Source: Blumeriella jaapii (taxonomy: Eukaryota > Ascomycota > Leotiomycetes > Helotiales > Drepanopezizaceae). Taken from it: 64,000 nt of DNA. A program made the position numbers and the translations under genes. The stretch spans positions 744,001 through 808,000 of the forward strand of contig VWND01000002.1 in the NCBI GenBank assembly GCA_009599575.1. Reading direction: 5' to 3'. Shown here piece after piece: positions 23,306-34,717 of this stretch (position 1 is the stretch's first letter; every line of letters starts with the position of its first letter). Below the pieces are notes generated by a model. It saw only the letters and a program-made list of their open reading frames with translations, was not told where the DNA came from and made no database searches.

Positions 23306-25563
23306 TCGGAGAATTGATTCTCGGCTTTGCCTATCCTGTCTAGGGAGGCAGGTCAGTAAGTCAGGATTGCTTTTTTATTGTCCGTTCGGCTCATGCGTGC
23401 GAGCGCAGGCGTGTCTTCCAAGCTTAAGCGCTGCACTGCACGGCGCCTGTGCTGCACACGGGATCTTCTTGCTTTGCCATTCTTGCTGCTCCCAATTCAA
23501 AGGAATGCTTTCGGCCTACAGATGCATGAGGCATGTACCCCAACGTTCGTCTTGTGGAGAGCATATCGATCCGCACAGTGCGTGGGGAGCACGGTGTTTA
23601 CACTGTACATATTACGCGAACCCAAAATGGCCTGCGAGGCTATCGCTTCCCAGCCTCCCCAAGCGCCCCCCGAGTCGAGGAGTCTTCATGACGAATGTGT
23701 TGCCGAGGAGAAATCCCGCACGACTGACCAGGAACCATGACGAGATCCGTGGTGCCAGGGCGAGCCCACGAGGGCATCGCGTCGGAAGTCGGAGCAATGC
23801 CATACACGGAAACGGCGTCAGGCTGAAGAGGGTGATGATCCGCGCGGGCTGGGCCTTACTCTACACAGTACCGTACATCGTATGTATGTACGATGTAGTC
23901 GCACTGTACGTACACCTTGGCCCGGGGGAGACTTAGGGCTCACGGACAGACTGCTCAGACGCGGCGGTTCAGGATCGAATCACGAGCTGCGCGGCTCACG
24001 ATGTTGCCAGGTCCAACCTACGGAGACTCCGTACTGTACAGTACGTCCATCTTCACTACACGCCGCTGGCGTTGCTGGTCGGTGGCCCGTGGCGGCTGGA
24101 GCATCAGTGTCCAAGACGGCTCGACGAGACCCTGAAAGGTTATCTGGAAGTCTGTGGAGCACATCGCTTTGGCAAGGGTTTTCCACTGGGAGTTGTTGTG
24201 TACACATATGTACAGCTCAGTATGTACACATACAGCTCAGTTATGTACAGGACAGTACCGTACAGAGCAAGAAGCCTTCGGAGCCCGGGACAGATGGCGA
24301 CCGCTTCTCACTCACCGTTCGGCATAGCATAACAAGCTCCTTGTTTCTGATGTCGCACCGTGGGCAGCGGTAGCGGGCACGGTTGATTCACTTTTGTCAT
24401 GTCAAACACAGCCTCTCTCTCTGGCCATCTCTCTCTCTTGATCAGCCCGTCGACTACGAGTACCTAGGCTTGTAGTTGGGGGTTGGTCGCGTGTAGTCGT
24501 CGTGCTGGTGAGTGATCCCCAAGTCTGAGCGTCGCCTCATCGATAGACCCGCTCGCCGGAGGAAGAATAAGGCCGGTCGCCACCCAACCGCGACCCGCCT
24601 GGGCCGCTAAAGGATGGACAGAAATGAAAACAAAAGGGTCAATTCCATGTTTTTTGCACGTCCATCTCGGCCTCCAAGCCTTCACCATTGTCATCAGCCC
24701 CTGGTCAGAGCTCAGCTCCGCTCCGCTCAGCACCCCAGCCACTCACCTTACCCATCTTCACGAAGCCGGGCGAGAAATGAATTCATTCTGGCCCCGGCCA
24801 GCGGGGCAGAGCCGCTCTCAGATCATGCTTCGCCCGGCGACGGGACATGAATTAATGTGGATTGTGGAGGTCGAACGTGGACGACGACGACGCTCGCCTG
24901 AAGCTTTGTCTGTCCGAGAAGCGAAAGATACGAAAATGACTCTTCCGTCGACCCTGGTTTGATCTTGGTTTGCGACTCGCCTCAGTGTACAGATACCTTA
25001 TTTTCATTACTGAGGATGTCCTCAGAACTGTATGTACCGTACCGTACCCTACCCTACTCCCTGGCTCGTCGGCTGACGGTCGGTCTCCGAACCGCACGTC
25101 AACATGCGGGTCCTCTCTTCAGTCGCGAGCGTGTTCTTCTTCTTCTGCTTCTTCCTCTTCTTCTTCGTCTTCTTCTCCCCCCTGCTGCTCCGTCTGCTTC
25201 TACACGCCCACCCATCCGCGGCGAGTTGCATCGCCTTCTGGCAGTAGCCACCAAACTCACGTTGCCCGCCCGTGTTGACTCTCGCTTACAGGCAGATACA
25301 GCTCGTAGCGTGGGGGCTGGGCCGGGGCTGGGCTGGGTTGGCTGGCTGGCTGGCTGGCTGGTACCAGGGTAGGTGGGTACGACGGAAACGACGGCGGGCG
25401 GCCAGCCAGCTCGCGCCGACGAACCTTGTCGGCGCCTGAGGTGGGAAGACGTAAGCCGCTGGCTGGCTGGCGGGCGGGCTGGCGGGCTGGCTGTTTGCAG
25501 TCTAGCGTAGCCAGCAGGTGCTCTGGGTAGTACCAAGTACAGGCTACTATGTACGGCATGTCT

Positions 25564-25971
25564 GTACTGTACTGTACAGTACAGCCAGACCGGGGAGAGG
25601 AGGAGAAGTAGTGGGGTACAGTGGAGTGAGTGAAAGTTGCAAGTGTGAAAGTGAAGGGGAGTGGAGGCGGTAGTGCCTCTCTCTGCCTCTGCCTCTGCCT
25701 CTGCCTCTGCCTCTGCTTCTGCTGCTCCTTCTGAGCTGGACGGAGAGCTCTGACCAGAAACTAGTCTGAGCGACTGGTCGCGATACTTTTGACAATTATA
25801 CTTACGGTACGGAGATGTGCCTAGATTAGGTGCCGATGTGGGTAGCGCGGCCTCTTGGCCTGTTTAGCTTCCTGGCTGTCGACGACGTACTGTGCTGCGT
25901 CGAAGTAGCTTTCTGGCTATCTACAGTACATACAGTACAGTACTGTACTGTACACAGTACTGTACTGTACA
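25564..25971. repeat. GTAC palindrome motif copies flanking a CTGCCT array
   Basis: Motif copies at 25564-25583 and a 50-bp run at 25922-25971 made almost wholly of TACAGTAC/GTACTGTAC units. Between them lies a CTGCCT hexamer array at about 25680-25712. Confidence 0.85.
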
Positions 25972-26274
25972 AGTAGCTTCCTTGCTCTCCGACCAAGTGT
26001 GCCAGTCGCCGCTAGCAGCTACTCCGGCTGCTAGTCGTCGATCGACCCAGTGCTCGTCCACACAGCCATTGTGGTGGCATGTTTCGCCTAGACGCCGCCC
26101 TAGTCTGTCGGAAGTAAACACGACACGCCCATCCGCAACGTGCGGTGTGGGTGTCGCGCGCGACAGAGAAAAAAAAAAGGAACAGTGTTTCGCGCTTCTG
26201 TTCCGTTCTGGCCTGGTCGGATCGGATCGGATCTGATACTGTGGTGACTTTGATCACGCAAAACTCTCCTCCAT

Positions 26275-27180
26275 CCCTCCCTCTCTCTCTCTCTCTCTCC
26301 ATCCCTCCCTCCCCCCCCCCCCCCCCTCCCCCCTCCCCCCATCCCTCCCTGGCCGTCCGTTTTTTGGCTCTGCCCGTGCTCCGAATCCGACGTCTCCACC
26401 AAACGGCCGGCCCAGTCCAGCCTGGGATGTCCTTTGTACCGTCAGTGGTGCACTTACTGTATCTGTACGTTGCGGTCTGTACTGTATGTCCTGGCCTGGA
26501 CTGAACTGTACATACTGTCCTGGCCTGTCCTGGATGGACAGCTTCGTCTCGTCTAATCCGCGCTCGTCTAACGGCTGGCTCGTCTATCCCGTCTAGATCA
26601 TCTCAGGTCCGGTCCTTCATCTCATCACTCCTCTACCCTGAAACGGAACTTCTTCTGGAGCGCCCAGTCCCACGGCGCCAATCAAGACGAAGCCAACCAG
26701 CCCTCGCTCGCTCTCGCGAATGCTCGAACGGGACGGGATCTGGTCATCTCTACCTGTCGACAGCTCTACCTTTACCTCGCTACGTTTACCTCGCTACCTT
26801 CCACCTCACTACCTCACACCTCACTACCTCACTACCTCACTACCTCACTACCTAACTACCTCCTCTTCCTCCTCTTCCACCTCCTCCTCCTCCTCCTTCT
26901 CCTCCTCCTCCTCCAGAGCTCGCCCAACGCTTTACCGCCAGACCTTTCCCCTTCGACGACCTAACCCTAACCTACCCACCTATTAACCTTCGACCTGGCC
27001 CAACCTCCTCTGGTCTCTCTGCCCCCCTCCCCCCCGCCCCCGCCTCGTTCTTGGAAGATCGCGGCCTACGTCTTCCTTTACTCTCGCTCTCCCGACCTCT
27101 CTGTTTTTCTTAGCTTGGAGGTCTCGGAATCGCACAAGCAAGAACCCACCCTCTCCCCTCCCCCCCCCCCCCCCAAAAAA
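26275..27180. repeat. pyrimidine-rich tracts upstream of stuA
   Basis: CT dinucleotides and C-runs (26275-26345), CTACCTCACTAC units (26790-26860), TCC trinucleotides (26863-26915) and C-runs (about 27020-27040 and 27160-27175) make this 0.9 kb strongly pyrimidine-rich on the plus strand. Such tracts are common in promoters and leaders of highly regulated filamentous-fungal genes. Confidence 0.7.
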
Positions 27181-27801
27181 GAGGTATGTGCTCTGGAACA
27201 CACATCCCAGCCCGGCGACTCTCTTGTATTTTGCGCCTCCCTTCTTCCCATTGTATTCTCCATCCATCTTCCTGCAGCGCTGACCGTCGTACCTGCATTA
27301 GAGGTGGTCGATGTCCCCCAATTGCTCGTACATCACCGTACATATCAACATCCTCACAATCACATTCACCCTCCGCCACCGACACCAACCTATCCTGCCC
27401 GCGCCTCCTCACGAGCTTGCTTGCTAAAGCGAAAAGGTTCACTCGACCTCACGTCGTCTCCAAGCGCCGACAAGCACGGATCAGACTCACGTCGCGAAGC
27501 GCCATCGTAATAAGCACAAGCATACCTGCAGTCTCGCGTAACCCTCTCGAGCTGTCGTGGACCTTCAGTCGCAGCCCAATTGGATAGTCAGACTTCGTCT
27601 TCAAGTCTCTTTTTAACGACCGTCTACGAGCCACACGTCTTGCTGTTCCAGCCTGTTGAGAAAAGTTTTCACGAACGTCTTTTTTGCGCTCTTTGCCTGT
27701 CGCGGCTGCATCACGACTGAACGACCCTCGCCCGGACTATCTGCCTGCCCTCGTTGCAAAGCAGCATCGCCAGCGCCGAAGAAACGACTTGACGGACTTT
27801 T

Positions 27802-30431
27802 ATGACCCAAACCTCCTTCACTCCACCGCAGCGAATCTACAGCAGCAGCCTCGTTCCCACGACCGCCTTGCCCAAGTCGGTAGCAGCCTCCAGGCCATCG
27901 CTTCCTCGAGACTTTGCGAAGTCTCTGGCCTCAACCTGCCACGGCCTCTCGTCGCCGGTCAACTCGCCCTCTGTCCTCTACGGACTTGACCCTTCAAACC
28001 GAAAAGCTGGCACTCCCGTCGATCTCGCAAGTGCATACCCGGGGACCCTCAGATCTGCCGTATTACAATCATCACGCCGCTCAGCGATCGCTGTATGCGA
28101 ATGAGAGGCTGCCCTCCTTGCCTCTGCCACAGCCGCAACAGGCGCACTCCTCTGGCACATCCTCGCCCCGGGTGAGTTCACTGGGATCGCTGGGGTCCTC
28201 GATCTTGAACGGAGGTTCGCACTCCTCGTACACGACCGGATCTTCATCGAACGGACCAAAGACGCCGTCTCCGACCATCTCCAGCAGCAACGGGCTTCCA
28301 CTGTCCCTGGGCTCACAAACGCCCTACCAGACCACGCCGCCTTCCGGAGGTTCGGCGTACTCGTACCACCAGGATTCCTACTCCAACATGAACCCCAGCT
28401 CCCAAGACATGTACTATCCTCATATCTCGAACGGGCAGCCCCCGGCACCGCAAACAGTGACCTCCAGCGGCATGGGGCACTACCAGCAGCAACAACACCA
28501 GCAGCCGCCTCTGTTGCAACCGGGTCCCGCGCAGTATTCCCCGGCTCCCAATCCATACCCTCAATATGGGTACCAAAACGGACTGACCTCCCCCCAATCT
28601 GCCGGCCATCAGGTTCCTGGCTCGATGGGACAGCACAACGTCTTGCCCTTGCCAGCAATAGGACAGCCTATGCCAAACCCCGGGGGATATGGCGCGGCGC
28701 CCCAAGGATTCGACACGACGGGACAAGTTGCCCCTCCAGGCATGAAGCCGAGGGTGACTGCGACGTTGTGGGAGGACGAGGGTAGCTTGTGCTTCCAAGT
28801 CGAGGCAAAGGGAGTTTGTGTGGCTAGACGCGAGGGTATGTAGGACGAACACTGGAGATGAGACGCGCTGATGGTTTGCAGACAACCACATGATCAATGG
28901 CACGAAGTTGTTGAACGTGGCCGGAATGACAAGAGGTCGCCGAGACGGCATCCTGAAGAGCGAGAAGATGAGACACGTGGTCAAGATTGGTCCGATGCAT
29001 CTCAAAGGTGTCTGGTGAGCAAGCGGCGACGAGAGACCGCCAAACCCTGCTAACCGGCTTCAGGATTCCATTCGAGCGAGCTCTGGATTTTGCGAACAAG
29101 GAAAAGATCACGGAGTTACTGTATCCCCTATTTGTTCACAACATTGGCGCTCTGTTGTATCACCCTACAAACCAGACCCGGACGAACGCAGTCATGGCAG
29201 CTGCGGAGCGAAGAAAACAGGAGCAAAACCAGTTGCGCAACACTCAAGCGCCGGGACTTCCGTCTCTACATCAACACCACCACCATTCCATGAACAACTC
29301 GATAGGTGGTTCCTTGCCAGGCTCTCAACATTCGATCGCGCCGCACCCGACCGTAGGCCGTCCGGGCATGGATCGGGCACACACTTTTCCCACCCCGCCG
29401 ACAAGTGCGTCCAGCGTGATGGGAAACATGGGCAGCTCCGACGCGAACTTCAACTGGGGACCGTCGGGATCGATGGGTAGCGTTCAAGGTACAAACTCCC
29501 TGTCTATAGACACGGGTCTGAGCAATGCGCGTTCCATGCCAACTACTCCAGCCTCAACCCCTCCAGGAACGTCGATCCAGAGCATGCAGCAATACCAGCA
29601 AGGCTCACAGCAACCCTACGATACCTCGAGGCAGATGTACTCCGCTCCGCCGCCTCAACAAAGCTCCTACCCCGCGCCAAGTCAACAAGACATGTCGAGG
29701 TACCCTCAGCAAAATTCCTACATCAAGAGCGAGATGGGTCCTCCGATTGCCCGGGCTCCCGAGTCCGAGACTGGACATCATGATTCCAAGGTCAGCAACG
29801 GCATGCTCCACCACGGCCCAGGGCAAAGTCAAGGTGACGACGAGGCAGACCATGAGCAGGAGTCTGAGTACACTCATGGAAACCCGGCAAATTACGATTC
29901 GAACCGAGGGTCATACAGCTACTCCAACGGATCTACTGTCGGAGCTCTGCCTGGAGACCACGCGCACCTCTCCCCCGAGTTGACGGGCTCTCCAACCACC
30001 CAGCATCGGGACGTGCCACACCGAGGACGGCATCTGCGCCTCAGCCATACTTCACCCAACAAACACAAGGGTACAACACCCCTCCGCGAGTCCAGCCACC
30101 GTCGAGTAATCTGTATAATGTAATGAGCAGTGAGCGTGGAACCGCGAATGGCAGTGCTGGTGGGGAGGTGTACGCCTCACAGTCTGACCTGGGCAATTCG
30201 CTCCCGAACGGTTACGGTGCGCAACAGCCTGCGATTAACGGGCCTTCCGCGGGTCACAAGCGTGGGCGAGACGACGAGGACGACGGCCGACCATCCAGCA
30301 GAGGACCAGGCGGGGAGATCGAGCTCAAGCGACGGAAGACTGTCTTGGAAGGACCTGTGTCCGGACCCCCAAGCTTCGAAGCCGCTCCTCTGAACCGCGC
30401 CCGATCGACCATTACCCAGAGACGGCGATGA
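27802..30431 (+). CDS. stuA: APSES transcription factor StuA (two frame breaks)
   Basis: Three exons (27802-28835, 28882-29014, 29064-30431) give about 844 residues after two one-base corrections. The APSES DNA-binding domain (about residues 315-430) is unmistakable: [27 protein letters not shown], then [40 protein letters not shown] and [20 protein letters not shown]. Long Q/P/S-rich regions flank it, and a bipartite basic signal ([16 protein letters not shown]) precedes the terminal QRRR. StuA controls conidiophore architecture, sexual development and secondary metabolism. Breaks are at GGGG 28041-28044 (one G too many; correction joins SAYPG to [10 protein letters not shown]) and CC 29992-29993 (one C too few; correction gives [14 protein letters not shown]). 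If only the second is corrected, a shorter 649-residue form could start at 28388 ([11 protein letters not shown]). Confidence 0.93.
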
Positions 30432-31978
30432 CCCTCTGCTGCTCCTTGCCAGATTTTGACACTTTCTACACCGGATTGGGACCAAGCCCCCCTAAACCCC
30501 GAGCCGCTTGCCAAACAAGAATTGGCCTAGACCCTCGAACGTACAAAATCTCCATCCAACACACTCTTTCCAAGAACGGTTTTTCCTTCCACTTTACGAC
30601 TGTTCTTGTACCGGCCGAAGCGCAGCTCGGCCTTGTTTTCATGTTCCGAGACGACGAGCTTTACGACTTTTGAATCGCTTTTTTTTTTTGATGAGAGGAT
30701 CAGCCGAATGCGATCTTCAGCTTTTGCTTCACACGGCTGACGAAATTTACGCTTTGCAAGGATACACCGGAAATGAAGCATGCGTTTTTTTCTGCTTCGC
30801 TTTCTCTCGGGTCCACTTCACGAGATCATGGGACGGGATGTCGAAAGACGGGCAATGCATTTTCTTTCTCATTATACAGGAGCAGCCGCAATGCATTTGG
30901 CACGCGCGCACGTGGTGGGAACTAGTTTAGTTGCGTCTTTTCTTTCCATCTTTTTTTCATTTGCAAAACGCCTGTTATGAACCTAGGCAGGATGGGACCC
31001 AAGGGGGGGGGGGCACTGCAGGTCGAAGGAGAAGAAACGACCCCCGCAGTTTCCGACGGCGTCAAAATTTCATGTCATTTTTTTTCTTCTCCCCCCTACC
31101 TACCTACCTACCACCTTGCTTTTGTCCTCCCTCTTCGTTTTTATTTTTTCCTTTGCTGAGTTCTTCCATCTCGATAACGACCTTATGACCACTCTCCAAA
31201 AATCTAACCGACCTCCCCCGCCCCCACCTTACTCTTTCTTTTTCCTCCTCTTTTTTTTTTTTCTCTTCTTCTTCTTCTGTTTCTTCCTCTCCTGCTGCGC
31301 GCTAGCTACACCGGTTCGTCTTATGTAATTGAACGACTTTACGAGAAAGAGAAATAAAAAAAAGCCCGTCTACTTTGCTGTTCTTCCATACCTGATCGTG
31401 GCCACGAGGGAAACTGAAGTCGTTCGTCTGGCTCTGAGGATTCTTTATCGCGCGTGTGTGTGTGTGAGTGTGGACTTGTGATGCATCGCAATCATGTGAA
31501 ACGGAGGCGTGTAGACGGTAATGTACTGTACAGTCCAAGACAGTAAATAGGTACTGTATGTAAAATGGGCCGTGCATCTGTGGAGAGGATCCCACCCGAT
31601 CGACGTCTGTCTGTCTGTCCCCATTGCCAGCTCCGCGCAACAACAGACCGCAAGTATATATTTATAGCATCACGGCGGAGAAGACACCCCCCAGGCCTCG
31701 CTTCGCATCAACAGGGTCGATCTTATCTACTGTACTTACCTACTTACTTACTTACTTACTCTCCTGTGCAGTACTGTATGTATGTACTACACGTGGGAAA
31801 GCAACATGTGTACTGGTGCACTACTGGGAGAGGTCAGGTCAGATCAGGTCAGGTCAGCCAGCGAACGAGCGAGTACGTAAGGAAGTAAGTAAGTAAGTAG
31901 TCCTCGTGCTGCTCTCTTCCCTCTCTTCTCTTCTCTTCTCCCCTCCTCCATTCCATTCCGTTCCATTCCATAAGAAGA

Positions 31979-32019
<41 letters not shown>

Positions 32020-32438
32020 AAGAAGAAGAAGAAACATAGGTTCACACACATACTGTACACACACACATCTCAAGCGGGCGTACCGTACCGGACGTCAAGT
32101 CCAGCACGACATGATTGTGCAGTAGCAGCAGCAGCAGCACGCATGACATGCACATATGTACTGCTTGCTTGCTGTACTGTACTGTACATGATGCGCATGC
32201 ATATCTGCTCTGGAGCTCTCCCGTTCGCTTGCCTGCTTGCTTGCTTAAGTAGCTGCAACTAAGAGGGAGCGCGCTAGATTCGCGACTATGAAGGGCGGGC
32301 GGGAGGGAGGGAGGGAGGGAGGGAGGGAGGGAAGGGTTTAGTGTGGACTAGTTGATAGCCCGTTCGTTTCGTGCGTTCGTTCGTTCGTTTCGTTCCCCGC
32401 TCTGGATAAGGGAGCGGGAGGCAGAGGCTTGTTGCGGT

Positions 32439-32471
<33 letters not shown>

Positions 32472-34717
32472 CGATGATGGTGTTGAGGTTTTTTGAGGTC
32501 GGTTTGCTGGTTCGTTGATAGATAGATGGATGGGGTTAGGGTTGGGTAGCGGTGAAGGAGAGTTGGGGCTTGGAAAGGAGCTGGAGCGGCAGCGCATGCA
32601 GGGAATTGTCGATTGATTCATGTGTTGGTCGGAGGAGAGAGAGAGAGGGAAGGAGGGCAGTTCGTGCGAGATGGGGTGAGTGAAAGGAGAGGAGAGAAGA
32701 GGGAGATGGAAGAGCTGTTGAGACGAAGTTTCTCTCGGGGTTTTCTTGCTCGTCGTTCCTGTTTGGTAGGTTGGGAGGTGAAAGGAGGTTTGTGGATCGC
32801 TGCTTACATACATACCTCTATACATACCTCTATACACACATGAACAGATAGACAGGCAGATAAATAGGTAGATGGATAGACGTCTTGTGAACCTTATCAT
32901 ATTTCATTGTGTTCACCGCGGACGAGTGGAGGGAGGAGGGAGTGGTGTTAGTGGTGGTGTTAGTGGTGGTGGTAGAGAATCCTGAGAAGAGAGAAGAGAG
33001 AAAGAGAAGAGAAAAAGAGAAGAGAAGAGTAAAACAGAAGACAAGAAGAAAACAGAAGAAATTAGAGAAACACAAGAGAAGAGCAAAAGTGTCGTGGATC
33101 AACAAGCTGCGACTTGCGAATGCTTTGATTTCGGTGTTGAGATGCCGAGAAAAAGAAAGGAGATCAAGTAGAAAGCACGCACAAAGGAAAAAGACTCGTG
33201 TGCCATCTTCTTACCCAGAGACTTCTTACAGCACCAAGTCACATCACAAAGAGCGATAGCGCGCAAAGACACACCGTAAATCGTGGCGTGAAATCGAGAC
33301 GCTTTCTAGCTAACTGCGCCATGCGAGACCTTGGTCAGCGCGCTATCACATGGTCACACGTGACCCCACCACCCCTGGGCGATTGATTCCCACAGAAGGG
33401 TTTCCGGCCGCGCAGCTCAGCGGATTGACCATTTACCCAGGCACCTACACGATACAGATACATGCCACGAGGTCTTCCCCCCTTTTTCTCTCGAGAGGGA
33501 GCGAAACACCGACCGGGCTCCTCTCCGCACCGAGCGGAAATCCCGCTGTGGAATCCGCGCTGGTGCGGTGCGCGCGCCACGGGCCTACAACGAACGACGC
33601 ACCCACGCACAAAACGGACTCGGTGGGAGGGCGTCCGCGTCGAGAGTCGGAGTTGTCTGTTCCCAGACGCTGGTGGAACGAAGGGCACACGCGTGCAGAA
33701 GGACGGAGACTCGCGCGCCTCGGAGGGTGGCTTGGTCTTAGCTGTGCTCATTCCCAGAGCTCAACAGCGAGCTTGTGGCGGGCGAGATGAAGTCTACTCT
33801 GGTCTGGTCGAGAGAGCCGACAACGAGGACCGTTCTCGCACGTAAACCACCGGCTCATCGCGTCCCAAGACGGGGGGAAAAACCACACACGTGAAGTGTT
33901 GAAGTAGAACGGGAGGCTGGATGAAGATCCTACGCCGGAAACCGGTATGAGGATAAGACCATGGGTCCTAGTGTCCTGAATCCTCGCCTGGAACCTGGAA
34001 CCTTGGCTCTGGCATCAAGAGATGCAATATTGCTGCTGTGCATGTCCAGATCTCGAAACTTGAGGAGGGCTTCTTGTCCAGGAGGTCTGCATGCGTCTTG
34101 TACTGTAGGTTGACGAGTCACATATAGCCTCCACACATTCCGTTTAGATGAGAGAAAGGGGTGCGAAAGACTACCTTCGAGGCTTGATGGACGCTACTCG
34201 TTCAGGAAGGCATCCACATGCCTAAGAACGTCTGATCCGAAGGCTGTGGATGATGTGAGATGGAATCCCAGCACAAGCGACACACGTACAGTACGTATCT
34301 ATCCCGCCTCGGAGACAGCAACGAGGGGGTGAGTAGGGATCTTGAAGATACACAAAACACAGAGAACATGTGTAGTCGACTTAGGCTTGGTTGGTCGTGA
34401 CACTGAAATAAGCGAGCAAAGGGCCATCTTTGACAAGGCAAATGCTATTCCCTTCCATTCGACGTCCTCCCAACGTCCATCAGCTTTGGTTTCGTAGGGT
34501 TTTGGAAAGGTGCAAGTGAGCGCAGAGTACCTTGGCTCGGTAAGGCAAGGTACTGTAGTTGTGGTCAATAAACGTAAACGAGAAAAAGCCAAAGCCAAGG
34601 CATATACCCGCGCAGCAAGGGTAATGGAACGCAAAAGACTCAACAGCCAAACAATTCAAGGGAGAGAAAGCTGAGAACAAGAGTATCAACGATCCGTCTT
34701 GGCACTATGATACCTAC
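30432..34717. other. 4.3-kb intergenic region downstream of stuA
   Basis: No gene is supported. Contents: the probable stuA 3' UTR, T-rich stretches (30.6-31.3 kb), short motif copies (31523-31534, 32173-32188), trinucleotide arrays GTA (about 31985-32020) and GAT (about 32440-32470), GGGA tetramers (32300-32333), TTCG units (32365-32395) and a GA-rich tract (32960-33100). The GC-rich stretch 33350-33850 is open in several frames at once but shows no family signature. Confidence 0.6.
31983..32475. repeat. GTA, GGGA, TTCG and GAT simple-repeat arrays
   Basis: Four different short arrays lie within 500 bp: (GTA)n at about 31985-32020, (GGGA)n at 32300-32333, TTCG units at 32365-32395, and (GAT)n at 32440-32470. 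All noncoding. Confidence 0.8.

Larger units (their letters stand above)
17699..27801. other. 10-kb gene desert upstream of stuA
   Basis: I find no supportable gene in this interval. The longest open frames (for example 22965-23936 plus) run through simple repeats and the GTAC palindrome, use rare codon patterns and resemble no family. The DNA carries many copies of the TACTGTACAGTA motif, short arrays of TCCA, GGCT, CTGCCT and CTCGCTCTCTTG, and from about 26.2 kb onward long pyrimidine-rich stretches typical of fungal promoters and 5' leaders. CACGTG at about 17880 may belong to the BRCT gene's promoter. Some of the 3' part is probably a long stuA leader. Confidence 0.6.

Noticed and set aside
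22965..23936. 323-codon ATG-initiated open frame
   Set aside because: Runs through a TCCA array and several GTAC palindromes, with a composition unlike any protein family; overlapping long frames on both strands show it is chance in GC-rich DNA.
33335..33845. Overlapping frames of 80-146 codons on both strands
   Set aside because: GC-rich DNA open in several frames at once, no domain, no introns, no conserved segment.
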